Notes: generated by a model not told the origin, from the letters alone. Positions 7,636 to 15,195 are shown, numbered from the stretch's first letter. The stretch is DNA of 23,666 nt from JBAVQS01 sp049694275 (GCA_049694275.1 JBAVQS010000260.1:1-23666), one strand, 5' to 3'. Numbers and translations are program-made.

Positions 7636-9227
7636 TGAGCTTTATGGAACCCTGGGCCGATTACCAGGCGCAGCAGTGGAAGTACCTGCTCGAGATCACG
7701 CGCGCGATTGCCGCGCGCCTCGACCTCGACACCGTGCTTGCCCGCGCCCTGCGCTATGCCGTAGACCTGGTGCGCGGCGAGGCCGGGTTGGTCGCCCTGC
7801 GCGGCGCCAACGATGTCTTTCATTTTGCCGCGCGCTATGGCATCGAGGCGCGGCTTTTGTCACGCCTCGAGCCGCTCCTGACAGAGATCCCGCTCACGCT
7901 CGAACAGGACCAGAACGTTCGCTGGCGCTTTCCCCAGCTCCAGATGAAATTCGATGGCATCGTCGACGCCTCCCTACTCCGCCTCCAGCAGGTCATGGCC
8001 ATCCCGCTCATTGCATCGGAAAATCTGCTGGGCATCATCTATGTGTTTCGCGACCGGCGTGAGCTGCTGTTCACGGCGCTCGACCAGGATGCGCTCGCCG
8101 GATTCGCCGACCATGTGGCAATCGCCATCGAACATGCGCGCCTCTACCGCGCGCAGGCGGCGCGGGCGCATGAACTATCCGTCGTCATCGAAGGGAGCGC
8201 ACAGGGGGTCTTGATCGCCGAACCGGGCGAAAAGATTCGGAGCATGAATCGGTCGCTCGAGCGTCTGACCCACTGGGCGCGCGGTGAGGCGGAAGGCAGA
8301 AACTATCGTGAGGTGTTGCAGTTAATGGACGAGCGGGGGCAGACGGTCCCCCTTCCCACCTTTGCCGGCATGTCCCATACCGCGCCGACGGCCGAAGGGT
8401 TTATCAAGCAGCGCGATGGCGCCCGGGGCGCGTATACACACGTCACGCTGGCGCCACTGTATGACGAAACCCGCCAATTGACCAGCCTCCTCATCAATGT
8501 CGTCGACGTGACGACCGTGCGCGAGGCGGATGAGCTCAAGACCTCTTTTCTCGCCGGACTCTCACATGATTTGAAAACGCCGCTGGCGCTGATTCGCGGG
8601 TATGCGGAGACCCTGCGCCGAACGGATGTCGAGTGGGATCGCAAGACTTTGGACGAGAGCCTGGCGGTCATTCAGGACGAGGCGGAATATCTGACCCACC
8701 TGGTCAACACCTTGCTCGACGCCTCCCAACTGCAATACGGGAGCCTCAATCTCCAGTGGAAATCGGTTCGCGCGGACGAGCTGGCGAAAAAGGTGGTCGA
8801 GCGCTTTCAGGTCACCCGGCCCGGGTATCGCTGGGTCCTCGTCTTTCCGGCCGATTTCCCCACGGTTCCCGGCGACCCAGAACGCGTGCGCGAAGTCTTG
8901 CAAAACCTCGTTTCCAATGCCGTCAAGTACTCGCCACGCGGCAGCACAATCACCGTTGGCGGATGGGTTGACCCCGAGCGGGTGGGGCTCTTTGTCCGCG
9001 ATGAAGGCCCGGGGATTCCGGTGGAAGAGCAGGCGCGCATCTTTGAACGGTTTACGCGGGGCCGCAGCTACAGCGCCCAGCGCGCCGAAGGGGCCGGGCT
9101 GGGGCTCTATCTCTCTCGCGCCATTGTCGAACAGCATGGCGGCCGCATCTGGATGGAAAACCTGCCGGAAAAGGGGGCCGCGTTCTATCTGACGTTTCCA
9201 CGAGAAAATTCTAAATTCGAGCGTTGA
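7635..9227 (+). CDS. Soluble GAF-PAS sensor histidine kinase
   Basis: The 530-residue kinase has no membrane segment, so it should sense a cytoplasmic signal. Order: GAF domain (about 25-170), PAS-like region (about 178-295), HisKA with phospho-acceptor His311 in LSHDLKTPLALIRGYAETL (helix start), then HATPase_c with an N box (LQNLVSNAVKYS), G1 (DEGPGIP), F box and G2 (GAGLGLYLSRAIVEQHGG). All catalytic boxes are present, so it should be active. It is followed at once by its response regulator. ATG 7635 fits the leaderless promoter; ATG 7644 is a possible alternative. The signal is unknown; GAF and PAS domains commonly bind small ligands, haem or flavin, but no diagnostic Cys or His ligand is evident. 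Confidence 0.92.
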   Translation: MSFMEPWADYQAQQWKYLLEITRAIAARLDLDTVLARALRYAVDLVRGEAGLVALRGANDVFHFAARYGIEARLLSRLEPLLTEIPLTLEQDQNVRWRFPQLQMKFDGIVDASLLRLQQVMAIPLIASENLLGIIYVFRDRRELLFTALDQDALAGFADHVAIAIEHARLYRAQAARAHELSVVIEGSAQGVLIAEPGEKIRSMNRSLERLTHWARGEAEGRNYREVLQLMDERGQTVPLPTFAGMSHTAPTAEGFIKQRDGARGAYTHVTLAPLYDETRQLTSLLINVVDVTTVREADELKTSFLAGLSHDLKTPLALIRGYAETLRRTDVEWDRKTLDESLAVIQDEAEYLTHLVNTLLDASQLQYGSLNLQWKSVRADELAKKVVERFQVTRPGYRWVLVFPADFPTVPGDPERVREVLQNLVSNAVKYSPRGSTITVGGWVDPERVGLFVRDEGPGIPVEEQARIFERFTRGRSYSAQRAEGAGLGLYLSRAIVEQHGGRIWMENLPEKGAAFYLTFPRENSKFER

Positions 9228-9244
9228 GTTCCGAACAGATTATC

Positions 9245-9955
9245 ATGCCCACCAATCCACTCAAAGACAAACTGATCCTGATTGTCGACGACGAGCCCCG
9301 CATGCTCCAGTTCATACGGATGAACCTGGAAGCAGAGGGGGCGCGGGTATTGACGGCCAATACCGGACTGCAAGCGCTCGACAAGGTCAGGGAGAGTATT
9401 CCTGACGCGGTGGTGATGGATGTGATGATGCCGGAGCTGGACGGGTTCGAGACGCTCAAACTGCTACGCGCCCAGTCCGATGTGCCGGTCATTATGCTCA
9501 CGGTGCGAGCGGACGAAGAGGAGCGAATCCGTGGGTTGGAACTGGGCGCGGATGATTACATGGGCAAGCCATTCAGCCCGCGCGAGCTGGTCAGCCGTCT
9601 GAAAGCGGTCTTGCGCCGCACCGCGCCGGAGGCGGCTAAATCTGAGCTTATCCAGATTGACGAGGACCTGACCATCGATTTGCGCAAACGGGAGGTGCTC
9701 GTCCAGGGGCAAAAGGTCAAGTTACGGCCCACCGAGTGGCGCCTTCTGTATCACCTCGTGCAAAACGCCGGTTGGGTTCTCCCGCACGAATCGATCCTCG
9801 CCAAAGTGTGGGGACCGGAGTACGCCGGCTCTGACGAATACGTCCGCCTCTATATCACCTATCTGCGCCAAAAAATCGAGCCCGACCCGGCGCATCCCCG
9901 GTACATCCTGACGGAACGTGGGATGGGATACAAGTTTGTGGATTACAAAAAATAG
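9245..9955 (+). CDS. OmpR/PhoB-family response regulator
   Basis: A 236-residue two-domain regulator. The receiver has the acidic pair in VDDEP (Asp15/Asp16), phospho-acceptor Asp59 in VVMDVMMPELDG, Thr86 in MLTVR and Lys108 in GKPFSP. The C-terminal winged helix carries the PTEWRLLYHL and VWGPEYAGSDEYVRLYITYLRQKIE blocks of Trans_reg_C. It is surely the partner of the upstream kinase. The start is uncertain: ATG 9245 leaves 17 nt after the kinase stop but has no strong ribosome site, and an in-frame TTG at 9224 overlaps that stop. Such regulators bind direct repeats spaced 11 bp, which is notable because an 11-bp repeat array lies 0.6 kb away upstream of hsp20. Confidence 0.95.
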   Translation: MPTNPLKDKLILIVDDEPRMLQFIRMNLEAEGARVLTANTGLQALDKVRESIPDAVVMDVMMPELDGFETLKLLRAQSDVPVIMLTVRADEEERIRGLELGADDYMGKPFSPRELVSRLKAVLRRTAPEAAKSELIQIDEDLTIDLRKREVLVQGQKVKLRPTEWRLLYHLVQNAGWVLPHESILAKVWGPEYAGSDEYVRLYITYLRQKIEPDPAHPRYILTERGMGYKFVDYKK

Positions 9956-9979
9956 CCCGGCTCTCCGCCGGGCTATTTT
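9951..9979. terminator. Bidirectional terminator between response regulator and hsp20
   Basis: A perfect 11-bp stem (9951-9961 with 9967-9977) with a 5-nt loop overlaps the regulator stop codon. The plus strand continues TTTT; the minus strand ends in a run of six T, so it can serve both convergent genes. Confidence 0.92.
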
Positions 9980-10017
9980 GATTCACTGACTCTCGGGACG
10001 GCGCAAAACCGAGCCCC

Positions 10018-10482
10018 TTACTTGCCGACCGCTTTGATCTGGATCTTTTTCGGCTTGATCTCATCCGCCTTGGGCAGATGGAGCATCAGGAACCCGTCGT
10101 GAAGGGTGGCCTCGACCTTGTCGGTATTGATCCGGACCGGCAGCGTCAGCTCGCGATGATACTGGCCGTACATCACCTCGCGATAGTGCCAGGTCACGTT
10201 TTCCAGTTTGGGCGCCGGGATGTTGGCGTCGACCACCAGCCGGCCGTCGTTGAACTGGATGTTGACGTCCTCGGACTTGACGCCCGGCAGAGTCATGTTA
10301 ACGACCACTTCGTCGGGGGTCTCGTACATGTCCAGCGGCATGTTGCTAAGCACGCCGGTCAGCGTGTCCGGGTTAAAGAACCAGCGCGGCCACACGACCG
10401 AATCTTCAAACAAACGGTCCATTGCATCACGCAGCGTCAGGGTCGAGCCCGTGGGCTGCCAACGCGAAACTTGATTAGCCAT
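10018..10482 (-). CDS. Hsp20/alpha-crystallin small heat-shock protein
   Basis: A 154-residue small heat-shock protein, an ATP-independent holdase for unfolding proteins. The alpha-crystallin domain spans about 50-142: it opens with PLDMYETPDEVVVNMTLPG, contains the sHsp strand blocks, and ends with the A-x-L-x-x-G-x-L hallmark (ATLHDGFLMLHLP). The C-terminal I-x-I anchor is present as IQI at 147-149. ATG 10482 is chosen because GGGAGG lies 6 nt upstream; the open frame extends ten codons further without support. Upstream sits an unusual 11-bp repeat array overlapping a -10 element. No CIRCE element (the HrcA operator) was seen. Confidence 0.95.
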   Translation of the reverse strand: MANQVSRWQPTGSTLTLRDAMDRLFEDSVVWPRWFFNPDTLTGVLSNMPLDMYETPDEVVVNMTLPGVKSEDVNIQFNDGRLVVDANIPAPKLENVTWHYREVMYGQYHRELTLPVRINTDKVEATLHDGFLMLHLPKADEIKPKKIQIKAVGK

Positions 10483-10546
10483 AGTTGACCTCCCTATCAT
10501 TCTGAATTGCATGTGTTATTTTCTTCCTCCAACCGAATACGCCCTC

Positions 10547-10601
10547 TTTATACTAGAGGCATGTTAGAACAACACTGGAGCAATGTTAGATTTGTGTTAG
10601 A
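10547..10601 (-). promoter_or_regulatory. Array of 11-bp direct repeats over the hsp20 promoter
   Basis: Read on the minus strand, five consecutive 11-bp units begin with TC: TCTAACACAAA, TCTAACATTGC, TCCAGTGTTGT, TCTAACATGCC, TCTAGTATAAA. Units 1, 2 and 4 share TCTAACA exactly, and unit 5 supplies a -10-like TATAAA (plus 10547-10552). No good -35 hexamer is present, which fits an activator-dependent promoter. The spacing is that of PhoB/PhoP-type response-regulator boxes. Confidence 0.65.
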
Positions 10602-10624
10602 GATCATGTTCGCGGCCATATCGG

Positions 10625-10633
10625 TGATATAAT
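10625..10633 (+). promoter_or_regulatory. Extended -10 promoter for the amidohydrolase-HD operon
   Basis: TGA-TATAAT (-10 hexamer 10628-10633) is a perfect extended -10 with a weak -35. The leader to ATG 10722 would be about 82 nt. Confidence 0.5.
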
Positions 10634-10721
10634 GCCCATGCTCGGCCAGGCGGGAACAAACGCTGACCTATCCACGCGTATTGAACGGCGGTTATTGAGA
10701 ATTTCTTTTGAGGAGTCGAGA

Positions 10722-11906
10722 ATGTCAAGCTATATCGATCGAGCGGATACACTCAAGGACAAACTGGTTGCCATCCGGCGTGACCTGCACGCGCATCCTG
10801 AGTTATCGTTCCAGGAGGTGCGGACGGCGCGGCAGGTGGCGAAAACCCTGGATGAATTGGGAATCGAATACACCCCGGGCGTCGCCAAAACAGGCGTCGT
10901 TGGGCATTTGGGAGAAGGAAGCCCGGTGATCGCGCTCCGCGCGGACATGGACGCACTGCCGATCGTCGAAGCGAACGACATGCCGCACAAGTCCGAGAAC
11001 GTGGGGGTGATGCATGCTTGCGGCCACGACGCGCACACCACGTCTCTCCTCGGCGCGGCCATGCTGCTGGCCGAAGATTTCGCCGCTGGTCAGCTCAAAG
11101 GATCGGTTCGCCTTTTATTCCAGCCGGCGGAAGAAAATCACGATGCGGAAGGCAAATCGGGCGGCCAGCGGATGGTGGAAGAGGGTGTGCTTGAGGGAGC
11201 AGATGCCGTCGTCGGGCTGCACGTCATCAGCACTCTGCCCTCCAACCAGGTTTATGTACGTGAAGGTCCGTTCATGGCCTCCTACGACGAATTCACCGGC
11301 CGCGTCATCGGGCGCGGCGGGCATGGCGCTTATCCGCATGAGGCCCTCGATCCCATCTGGCTCTCCGCCCAGGTCGTCACCGGCATTCACGGCATTGTCT
11401 CGCGCCGGATGAACCCCACCCAGAACGGGCTCATCTCTGTTACCATGATTCACGCCGGCACCGCCAGCAACATCATCCCGGTCGAGGTCGAGCTACGCGG
11501 AACGATTCGCAGTTTTGACCCCGCGGTGCGCCTCCAGTTGCATTCGGACCTGGAAAAGGCGTTCGCCATCACCCGCGCCTGGGGCGGCGATTACCACCTC
11601 CACATCCATCACGGCTATCCGGTCACGGCCAATGACCCCATGATGGCGCGTTTCGTGCGCGACATGGCGATAGAGCTCATCGGCGCCGACCGGGTCAAGG
11701 AAGCGACGATGGAAATGGGCGCGGAAGACTTTTCCTACATGGCGCAGGCCAAACCGGGCGCGTTCTTTTACCTGGGCGCCAAAAAGGACGAGGTGGACCG
11801 ACGGCATCACGACCCGTACTTTGATATCGACGAAGCGGTCCTGCCCACCGGCGCCGCCCTCCTGGCGGAAGCCGCCCGCAAGTATCTGACGGAAAATACT
11901 AAATGA
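10722..11906 (+). CDS. M20D-family amidohydrolase
   Basis: A 394-residue zinc (or manganese) amidohydrolase of the M20D family (hippurate, indole-acetyl-amino-acid and N-acyl-amino-acid hydrolases). Metal and catalytic marks: RRDLHAHPELS near the N-terminus, ALRADMDALP, MHACGHDAHT (Cys100, His102), FQPAEE (Glu137/138), GLHV, and a C-terminal RHHDPYFDIDE. The dimerisation lid lies between about 185 and 305 (GRGGHGAYPHEALDP, AGTASNIIPVE). The cytoplasmic enzyme cleaves an acyl group from an amino acid or related amide; the exact substrate cannot be read. ATG 10722 has GAGGAG 6 nt upstream. Its stop overlaps the start of the HD-domain gene (ATGA), so the two are co-translated. Confidence 0.93.
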   Translation: MSSYIDRADTLKDKLVAIRRDLHAHPELSFQEVRTARQVAKTLDELGIEYTPGVAKTGVVGHLGEGSPVIALRADMDALPIVEANDMPHKSENVGVMHACGHDAHTTSLLGAAMLLAEDFAAGQLKGSVRLLFQPAEENHDAEGKSGGQRMVEEGVLEGADAVVGLHVISTLPSNQVYVREGPFMASYDEFTGRVIGRGGHGAYPHEALDPIWLSAQVVTGIHGIVSRRMNPTQNGLISVTMIHAGTASNIIPVEVELRGTIRSFDPAVRLQLHSDLEKAFAITRAWGGDYHLHIHHGYPVTANDPMMARFVRDMAIELIGADRVKEATMEMGAEDFSYMAQAKPGAFFYLGAKKDEVDRRHHDPYFDIDEAVLPTGAALLAEAARKYLTENTK

Positions 11907-12457
11907 ATCCCTATAACCGCAACGAAATCTGGAACCTGCTCTGCCAGTACACCGAGCAGGACTATTTGCGCAAACATCATCTGGCCGTCGAAGCGGCGAT
12001 GCGCTGGTATGCGCGCCAGTTTGGCGAAGACGAGAACGCGTGGGGCAATATCGGGCTCATCCACGATTTTGAATACGAAAAGTATCCGGAGCAGCACCCG
12101 CAAAAGGGGAGCGAAATTCTGGCTGAGCTGGGTTTTCCCGAAGACTGGATCTATGCCATCAAGACCCACGGGGATCACATGGGGCTCCCGCGACCGCACC
12201 GCGTGGACAAGACCCTCTATGCGGTGGACGAACTGACCGGGTTGATCCTTGCCGTCGCGCTCGTTCGTCCCTCCAAAAAACTGGCCGATGTCGATCTGGC
12301 CGCCGTGAAAAAGAAATGGAAAGACAAGGCGTTTGCCCGTGGGGCGAACCGTGAGCAGATTACCCGCGGAGCTGAAGAGTTGGGCATTCCGCTTGACCAG
12401 CATATCCAAAACGTGCTCGAGGCGCTCCAGCAGGTACACGAACAGTTGGGCGTGTAA
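11903..12457 (+). CDS. HD-domain phosphohydrolase-like protein
   Basis: A 184-residue protein with a compact HD domain: His26 in RKHHLAVE, the His54-Asp55 pair in LIHDFEYEKYP, His92 in THGDHMG, and Asp109 in AVDELTG, matching the H...HD...D metal ligands. HD proteins are metal-dependent phosphatases or phosphodiesterases, often on nucleotides; single-domain versions like this often have no assigned substrate. The start overlaps the amidohydrolase stop by the ATGA arrangement, a sign of coupling, but no pathway links the two obviously. A long hairpin terminator follows. Confidence 0.85.
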   Translation: MNPYNRNEIWNLLCQYTEQDYLRKHHLAVEAAMRWYARQFGEDENAWGNIGLIHDFEYEKYPEQHPQKGSEILAELGFPEDWIYAIKTHGDHMGLPRPHRVDKTLYAVDELTGLILAVALVRPSKKLADVDLAAVKKKWKDKAFARGANREQITRGAEELGIPLDQHIQNVLEALQQVHEQLGV

Positions 12458-12475
12458 CCGGGGTATGTCGATCTG

Positions 12476-12523
12476 AATAGGGTTGGGGCAGGCTTGAAAC
12501 CTGCCCCAACCCTATTCCCTTTT
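12476..12523 (+). terminator. Perfect 17-bp hairpin terminator after the HD gene
   Basis: 12476-12492 is the exact reverse complement of 12500-12516, with loop CTTGAAA, followed by CCCTTTTATTT. It lies between convergent genes and abuts the MFS stop codon. The stem is longer than a normal terminator needs, so it may also belong to an interspersed palindromic repeat family. Confidence 0.8.
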
Positions 12524-13823
12524 ATTTCTCGCCCAGATAGGCAAAGAGGCCGAACCCGGCCAACCGGAGCGCGCCGGCGACGAGGAGAGAACCAGGGATG
12601 CCAATCGACTGCGCCAACGCCGTGCCTGCCAGCGGCCCGACAAAGGTCACAACATACACCGTCGTCTGGTAAAGACCCAGGAACAGGGTGCTCGATTCGG
12701 GCGGATAGCTCGACACGAGCGAGTCAAAGAACACGAGATCGATGCCCGCTGCGAAAATCCCGGATAACCCCGCCAGCACGACCACCCAGCCGACCTGCGT
12801 CAGTTGCGACAGGATAATGGGGTAGAGCGCGATACCGCCGGTAGTGGCCAGCAACGCAAAACGGATGCCGCGCCGTTTGGATATCCGCGACCACATCAAA
12901 TACGCGACGAGGAGGACGGCCGAGCTCACCGTATTGATGACGCCCACCTGGGCATCGTCGGCGCGCAGGTTGTGCACGTAATAGAGCGGGATGAGCGGCA
13001 GCGCCCACGCCAGACCCAACCGATAGACGAACTGGCTGGCCGTAAAGCGCACGAATTTAGGGTGGCGAAGCGCGATCGAGAGCGAGGCTTTCAGGGAGGG
13101 GCTGGCCGGCGCCGGCTGCGCGGCATTGATCGCCGGCGTTTGCGGTGGCAGACGAATCTGGCTGGAAAAGTAATAGGCAAACAGACCGCCGAGCGAGAGC
13201 GCCGGCAGGACAATTTGATAGCCGAGCGGGAAGGGGATGCGCTGCAGGGCGAGCCCGGCCAGCGCAACGGTGACCGCCGTGACAAGGCCAATGCTCGACC
13301 AGCGCCGGCTCATCAGGTACAGTCGCCGGTCCGGTCCAGCGACGCCGGACATGACAATCGTAAAACAGACGTCGACGATCGTCTGCGGAACGGTCGCCAG
13401 CGCCCAGATGAGTAGAATCGCGGCCACACGCCAGTCCGGCGTCAGGAGCGTCGCCGCGCCGCTCAGCGCATAACCGGCAATAATAATGAGGCGTCCGGTG
13501 GAATACCAGGGAACAATGAACCGCTGCCGGGCGAGAAAGCGGCTGATGGGCAGAACAAAGAGCAGCCCGGCCAGCGCGGGCATGGCGCTCAACAGCCCGA
13601 CCGCAAAATCGGATGCGCCGAGACGGGCCAGAAGAACCGGCAGGAACGGCGCAATCGCCGTTCCCACCGCCACGCCCAGCCCGTCCAACAAAACGCGTCG
13701 TGTATTGTACGATTGCACATCTGCGCCCAACGGCATCCAGACCGATAGCCATTTTGTGGCGGCAATGCGCCCAAGAAGGGGTCGATGTGCGGATGTCCCG
13801 CTGCGAGTGTGTGAATCAGGCAT
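12522..13823 (-). CDS. MFS permease
   Basis: A 433-residue major facilitator with about 12 hydrophobic segments, a cytoplasmic N-terminus of about 45 residues, and a central loop (about 225-245, QTPAINAAQPAPASPSL) between the two halves. Signature-like loops include RFLARQRFIVPWYSTGRL after the second or third helix and MWSRISKRRGIRFAL in the second half. It is probably a secondary exporter; substrate unknown. The start at ATG 13823 has no ribosome site; a -10-like TAATAT just upstream would make it nearly leaderless. An alternative in-frame ATG at residue 30 also lacks a site. It is divergent from the arsR gene, but no arsenic-specific feature (ArsB, Acr3, ArsP) is visible. Confidence 0.88.
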   Translation of the reverse strand: MPDSHTRSGTSAHRPLLGRIAATKWLSVWMPLGADVQSYNTRRVLLDGLGVAVGTAIAPFLPVLLARLGASDFAVGLLSAMPALAGLLFVLPISRFLARQRFIVPWYSTGRLIIIAGYALSGAATLLTPDWRVAAILLIWALATVPQTIVDVCFTIVMSGVAGPDRRLYLMSRRWSSIGLVTAVTVALAGLALQRIPFPLGYQIVLPALSLGGLFAYYFSSQIRLPPQTPAINAAQPAPASPSLKASLSIALRHPKFVRFTASQFVYRLGLAWALPLIPLYYVHNLRADDAQVGVINTVSSAVLLVAYLMWSRISKRRGIRFALLATTGGIALYPIILSQLTQVGWVVVLAGLSGIFAAGIDLVFFDSLVSSYPPESSTLFLGLYQTTVYVVTFVGPLAGTALAQSIGIPGSLLVAGALRLAGFGLFAYLGEK

Positions 13824-13832
13824 AACGAACCC

Positions 13833-13838
13833 ATATTA
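13833..13838 (-). promoter_or_regulatory. Possible near-leaderless -10 element for the MFS gene
   Basis: On the minus strand TGC-TAATAT lies nine bases upstream of ATG 13823, so +1 would fall 3-4 nt before the start. It matches TATAAT at only four positions and the -35 is poor. Confidence 0.3.
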
Positions 13839-13906
13839 GCACAAACTCGCCAGAGGAAAAGCACGGTTTTCGCGCCGCACGTATTCCGAAGGGTTCATTT
13901 TGGGTA

Positions 13907-13934
13907 TTGACAAATAGACCAATATCTATATAAT
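13907..13934 (+). promoter_or_regulatory. arsR: Consensus promoter of arsR
   Basis: TTGACA (13907-13912), a 16-nt spacer and TATAAT (13929-13934) are both perfect hexamers. Transcription would begin near 13941, leaving a leader of about 16 nt. Operator half-sites cover the spacer and the -10, so a bound repressor would block polymerase. Confidence 0.85.
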
Positions 13935-13945
13935 AGATGTATAGA
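13914..13945 (+). promoter_or_regulatory. ArsR operator overlapping the arsR promoter
   Basis: ATAGA-N6-TCTAT (13914-13929) has the same form and spacing as the element upstream of arsM. Two more ATAGA half-sites follow at 13933-13937 and 13941-13945. TCTAT-ATA-ATAGA, within the 15-bp palindrome 13924-13938, overlaps the -10. Confidence 0.6.
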
Positions 13946-13956
13946 CAGGTATCGAT

Positions 13957-14268
13957 ATGTCGAAACGAACGGTTGATTTTGCAAGGGCGCTGGCAGACGC
14001 GACCCGTCAAAAGATCATGCAGCTCTGCTGCTGCGAATGGCGCAGTGTCGGGGACATTGCCGACAAGATCGGCGTCACCCAGCCGACCGTCTCGCATCAT
14101 CTGGCCGTCCTGCGTGATGCAGGGCTGGTCGAGGCGCGCGAAGAGGGGCGACAGACCTTTTACATGCTCAACCAGGAGCATGTTGTGTTCTGCTGCGGAC
14201 AGCTCATGAATCTCTTTGCGCCCGAAGAACCGGCCACCAAAGAAATCGTCAAACTGACGCCCAGGTAA
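13957..14268 (+). CDS. arsR: ArsR/SmtB-family metalloregulator
   Basis: A 103-residue winged-helix repressor. The recognition helix is TQPTVSHHLAVLRDAGLV (about 41-58), followed by the wing AREEGRQTFYML. Three adjacent cysteines (24-26, in QLCCCEW) lie where classic ArsR proteins have the ELCVCDL sensor motif, and a second pair (79-80, FCCGQ) is near the C-terminus; these are plausible As(III) ligands. Proteins of this family leave DNA when metalloid binds. Directly downstream is an arsenite methyltransferase, and both promoter regions carry the same ATAGA-N6-TCTAT element, so arsenite-induced control is the best reading. Another thiophilic metal is possible. Confidence 0.88.
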   Translation: MSKRTVDFARALADATRQKIMQLCCCEWRSVGDIADKIGVTQPTVSHHLAVLRDAGLVEAREEGRQTFYMLNQEHVVFCCGQLMNLFAPEEPATKEIVKLTPR

Positions 14269-14285
14269 TATTTTTTTGGCACGAC

Positions 14286-14305
14286 CCATAGATAACTGTC
14301 TATGG
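14286..14305 (+). promoter_or_regulatory. Second ArsR operator, upstream of arsM
   Basis: CCATAGA-TAACTG-TCTATGG is a perfect 7-bp inverted repeat with a 6-nt gap. Its core ATAGA-N6-TCTAT repeats the arsR operator, which suggests a separately controlled arsM transcript or added repression. No good promoter hexamers were found around it. Confidence 0.6.
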
Positions 14306-14342
14306 AAAAGACCGATAATCGTTATCTCAAGGAGAAGGACAT

Positions 14343-15107
14343 ATGTCAAGCAATCCGATCACCGAACAGGTCCGTGAGCACTATGCCGAAATCGCGCGGC
14401 AAGCGCTGGACGGCAATCGCGCCAGTTGCTGCGGCGGCGCCAGCCTCGACTGCTGCAGCTCATCCGATACCATCCCCGTCCAGGCCCTCGCGGCCCTGCA
14501 GGATGACACAGCGATGCCCGAAGAGGTCATCCAGACCACGCTCGGCTGTGGCACGCCGCTCGAGCTCGCCGCGATCCAGCCCGGAGAAACCGTGCTCGAC
14601 CTCGGGAGCGGCGGCGGTCTGGATTGTTTCTATGCGGCCAGGCTCACCGGCCCTACGGGCCATGTGATTGGCGTCGATATGACTCCCGCCATGCTCGAGC
14701 TTGCGGCCCAGAATCAGCAAAAGGTCGGCCTGACGAACGTCGAATTCCGGCGCGGGCAGATTGAAGCTCTCCCGGTCGCCGATGCGAGCGTTGATGTGAT
14801 TATCTCGAACTGCGTCATCAACCTCTCACCGGACAAGGACCAGGTCTTTCGTGAAGCATTCCGGGTCCTCAAGCCGGGTGGGCGGGTCGCCTTGAGTGAT
14901 GAGGTCGCCCGCGTGGGGATTCCGGCCGGGCTGCGCAAGAATATGGATTCGTGGGCCGCCTGCGTTGCCGGCGCGATTTCGTCCGCCGAGTACATGACAA
15001 AGATGCAAGCCGCCGGGTTTGAGGATGTTCAAGTCCGGGGCGCCCCCGGCAAATTGGACCTCGTGTATAGCGCCAGGTTCCTGGGGCGTAAGCCGGCCCG
15101 CGGTTAA
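14343..15107 (+). CDS. arsM: Arsenite S-adenosylmethionine methyltransferase
   Basis: A 254-residue class I SAM methyltransferase of the ArsM family, which turns As(III) into methylated, partly volatile species. SAM motif I is VLDLGSGGGLDCFYAA (84-99), with Asp112 in GVDMTP. The three arsenite-binding cysteines of the family are present at 69 (LGCGTP), 157 (ISNCVINL) and 207 (WAACVAGA). Two further Cys pairs (29-30, 37-38) sit in the N-terminal segment. AAGGAG 14329-14334 precedes ATG 14343. It follows arsR with an operator between them. No ars efflux pump or reductase is seen nearby, so methylation may be the main arsenic route encoded here. Confidence 0.96.
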   Translation: MSSNPITEQVREHYAEIARQALDGNRASCCGGASLDCCSSSDTIPVQALAALQDDTAMPEEVIQTTLGCGTPLELAAIQPGETVLDLGSGGGLDCFYAARLTGPTGHVIGVDMTPAMLELAAQNQQKVGLTNVEFRRGQIEALPVADASVDVIISNCVINLSPDKDQVFREAFRVLKPGGRVALSDEVARVGIPAGLRKNMDSWAACVAGAISSAEYMTKMQAAGFEDVQVRGAPGKLDLVYSARFLGRKPARG

Positions 15108-15158
15108 AGAGGAGATAAAACAAAAGCGGGAGACACAAAGAGCCGGGTGAAATAGCAA

Positions 15159-15195
15159 GACGGTCGAGCCTTGTCAGGGCCCGACCGTCCTTTTT
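15159..15195 (+). terminator. arsM: Rho-independent terminator of arsM
   Basis: An 8-bp stem (15159-15166 with 15182-15189), extended by partial inner pairing, is followed by CTTTTT. It overlaps the stop codon of the convergent DUF885 gene. Confidence 0.85.

Noticed and set aside
10547..10601. CRISPR-like repeat
   Set aside because: Units are only 11 bp, have no spacers, and lie over a promoter.
10483..10630. CIRCE or other classical heat-shock operator upstream of hsp20
   Set aside because: No TTAGCACTC-N9-GAGTGCTAA element is present; the repeats are direct, not inverted, with 11-bp spacing.
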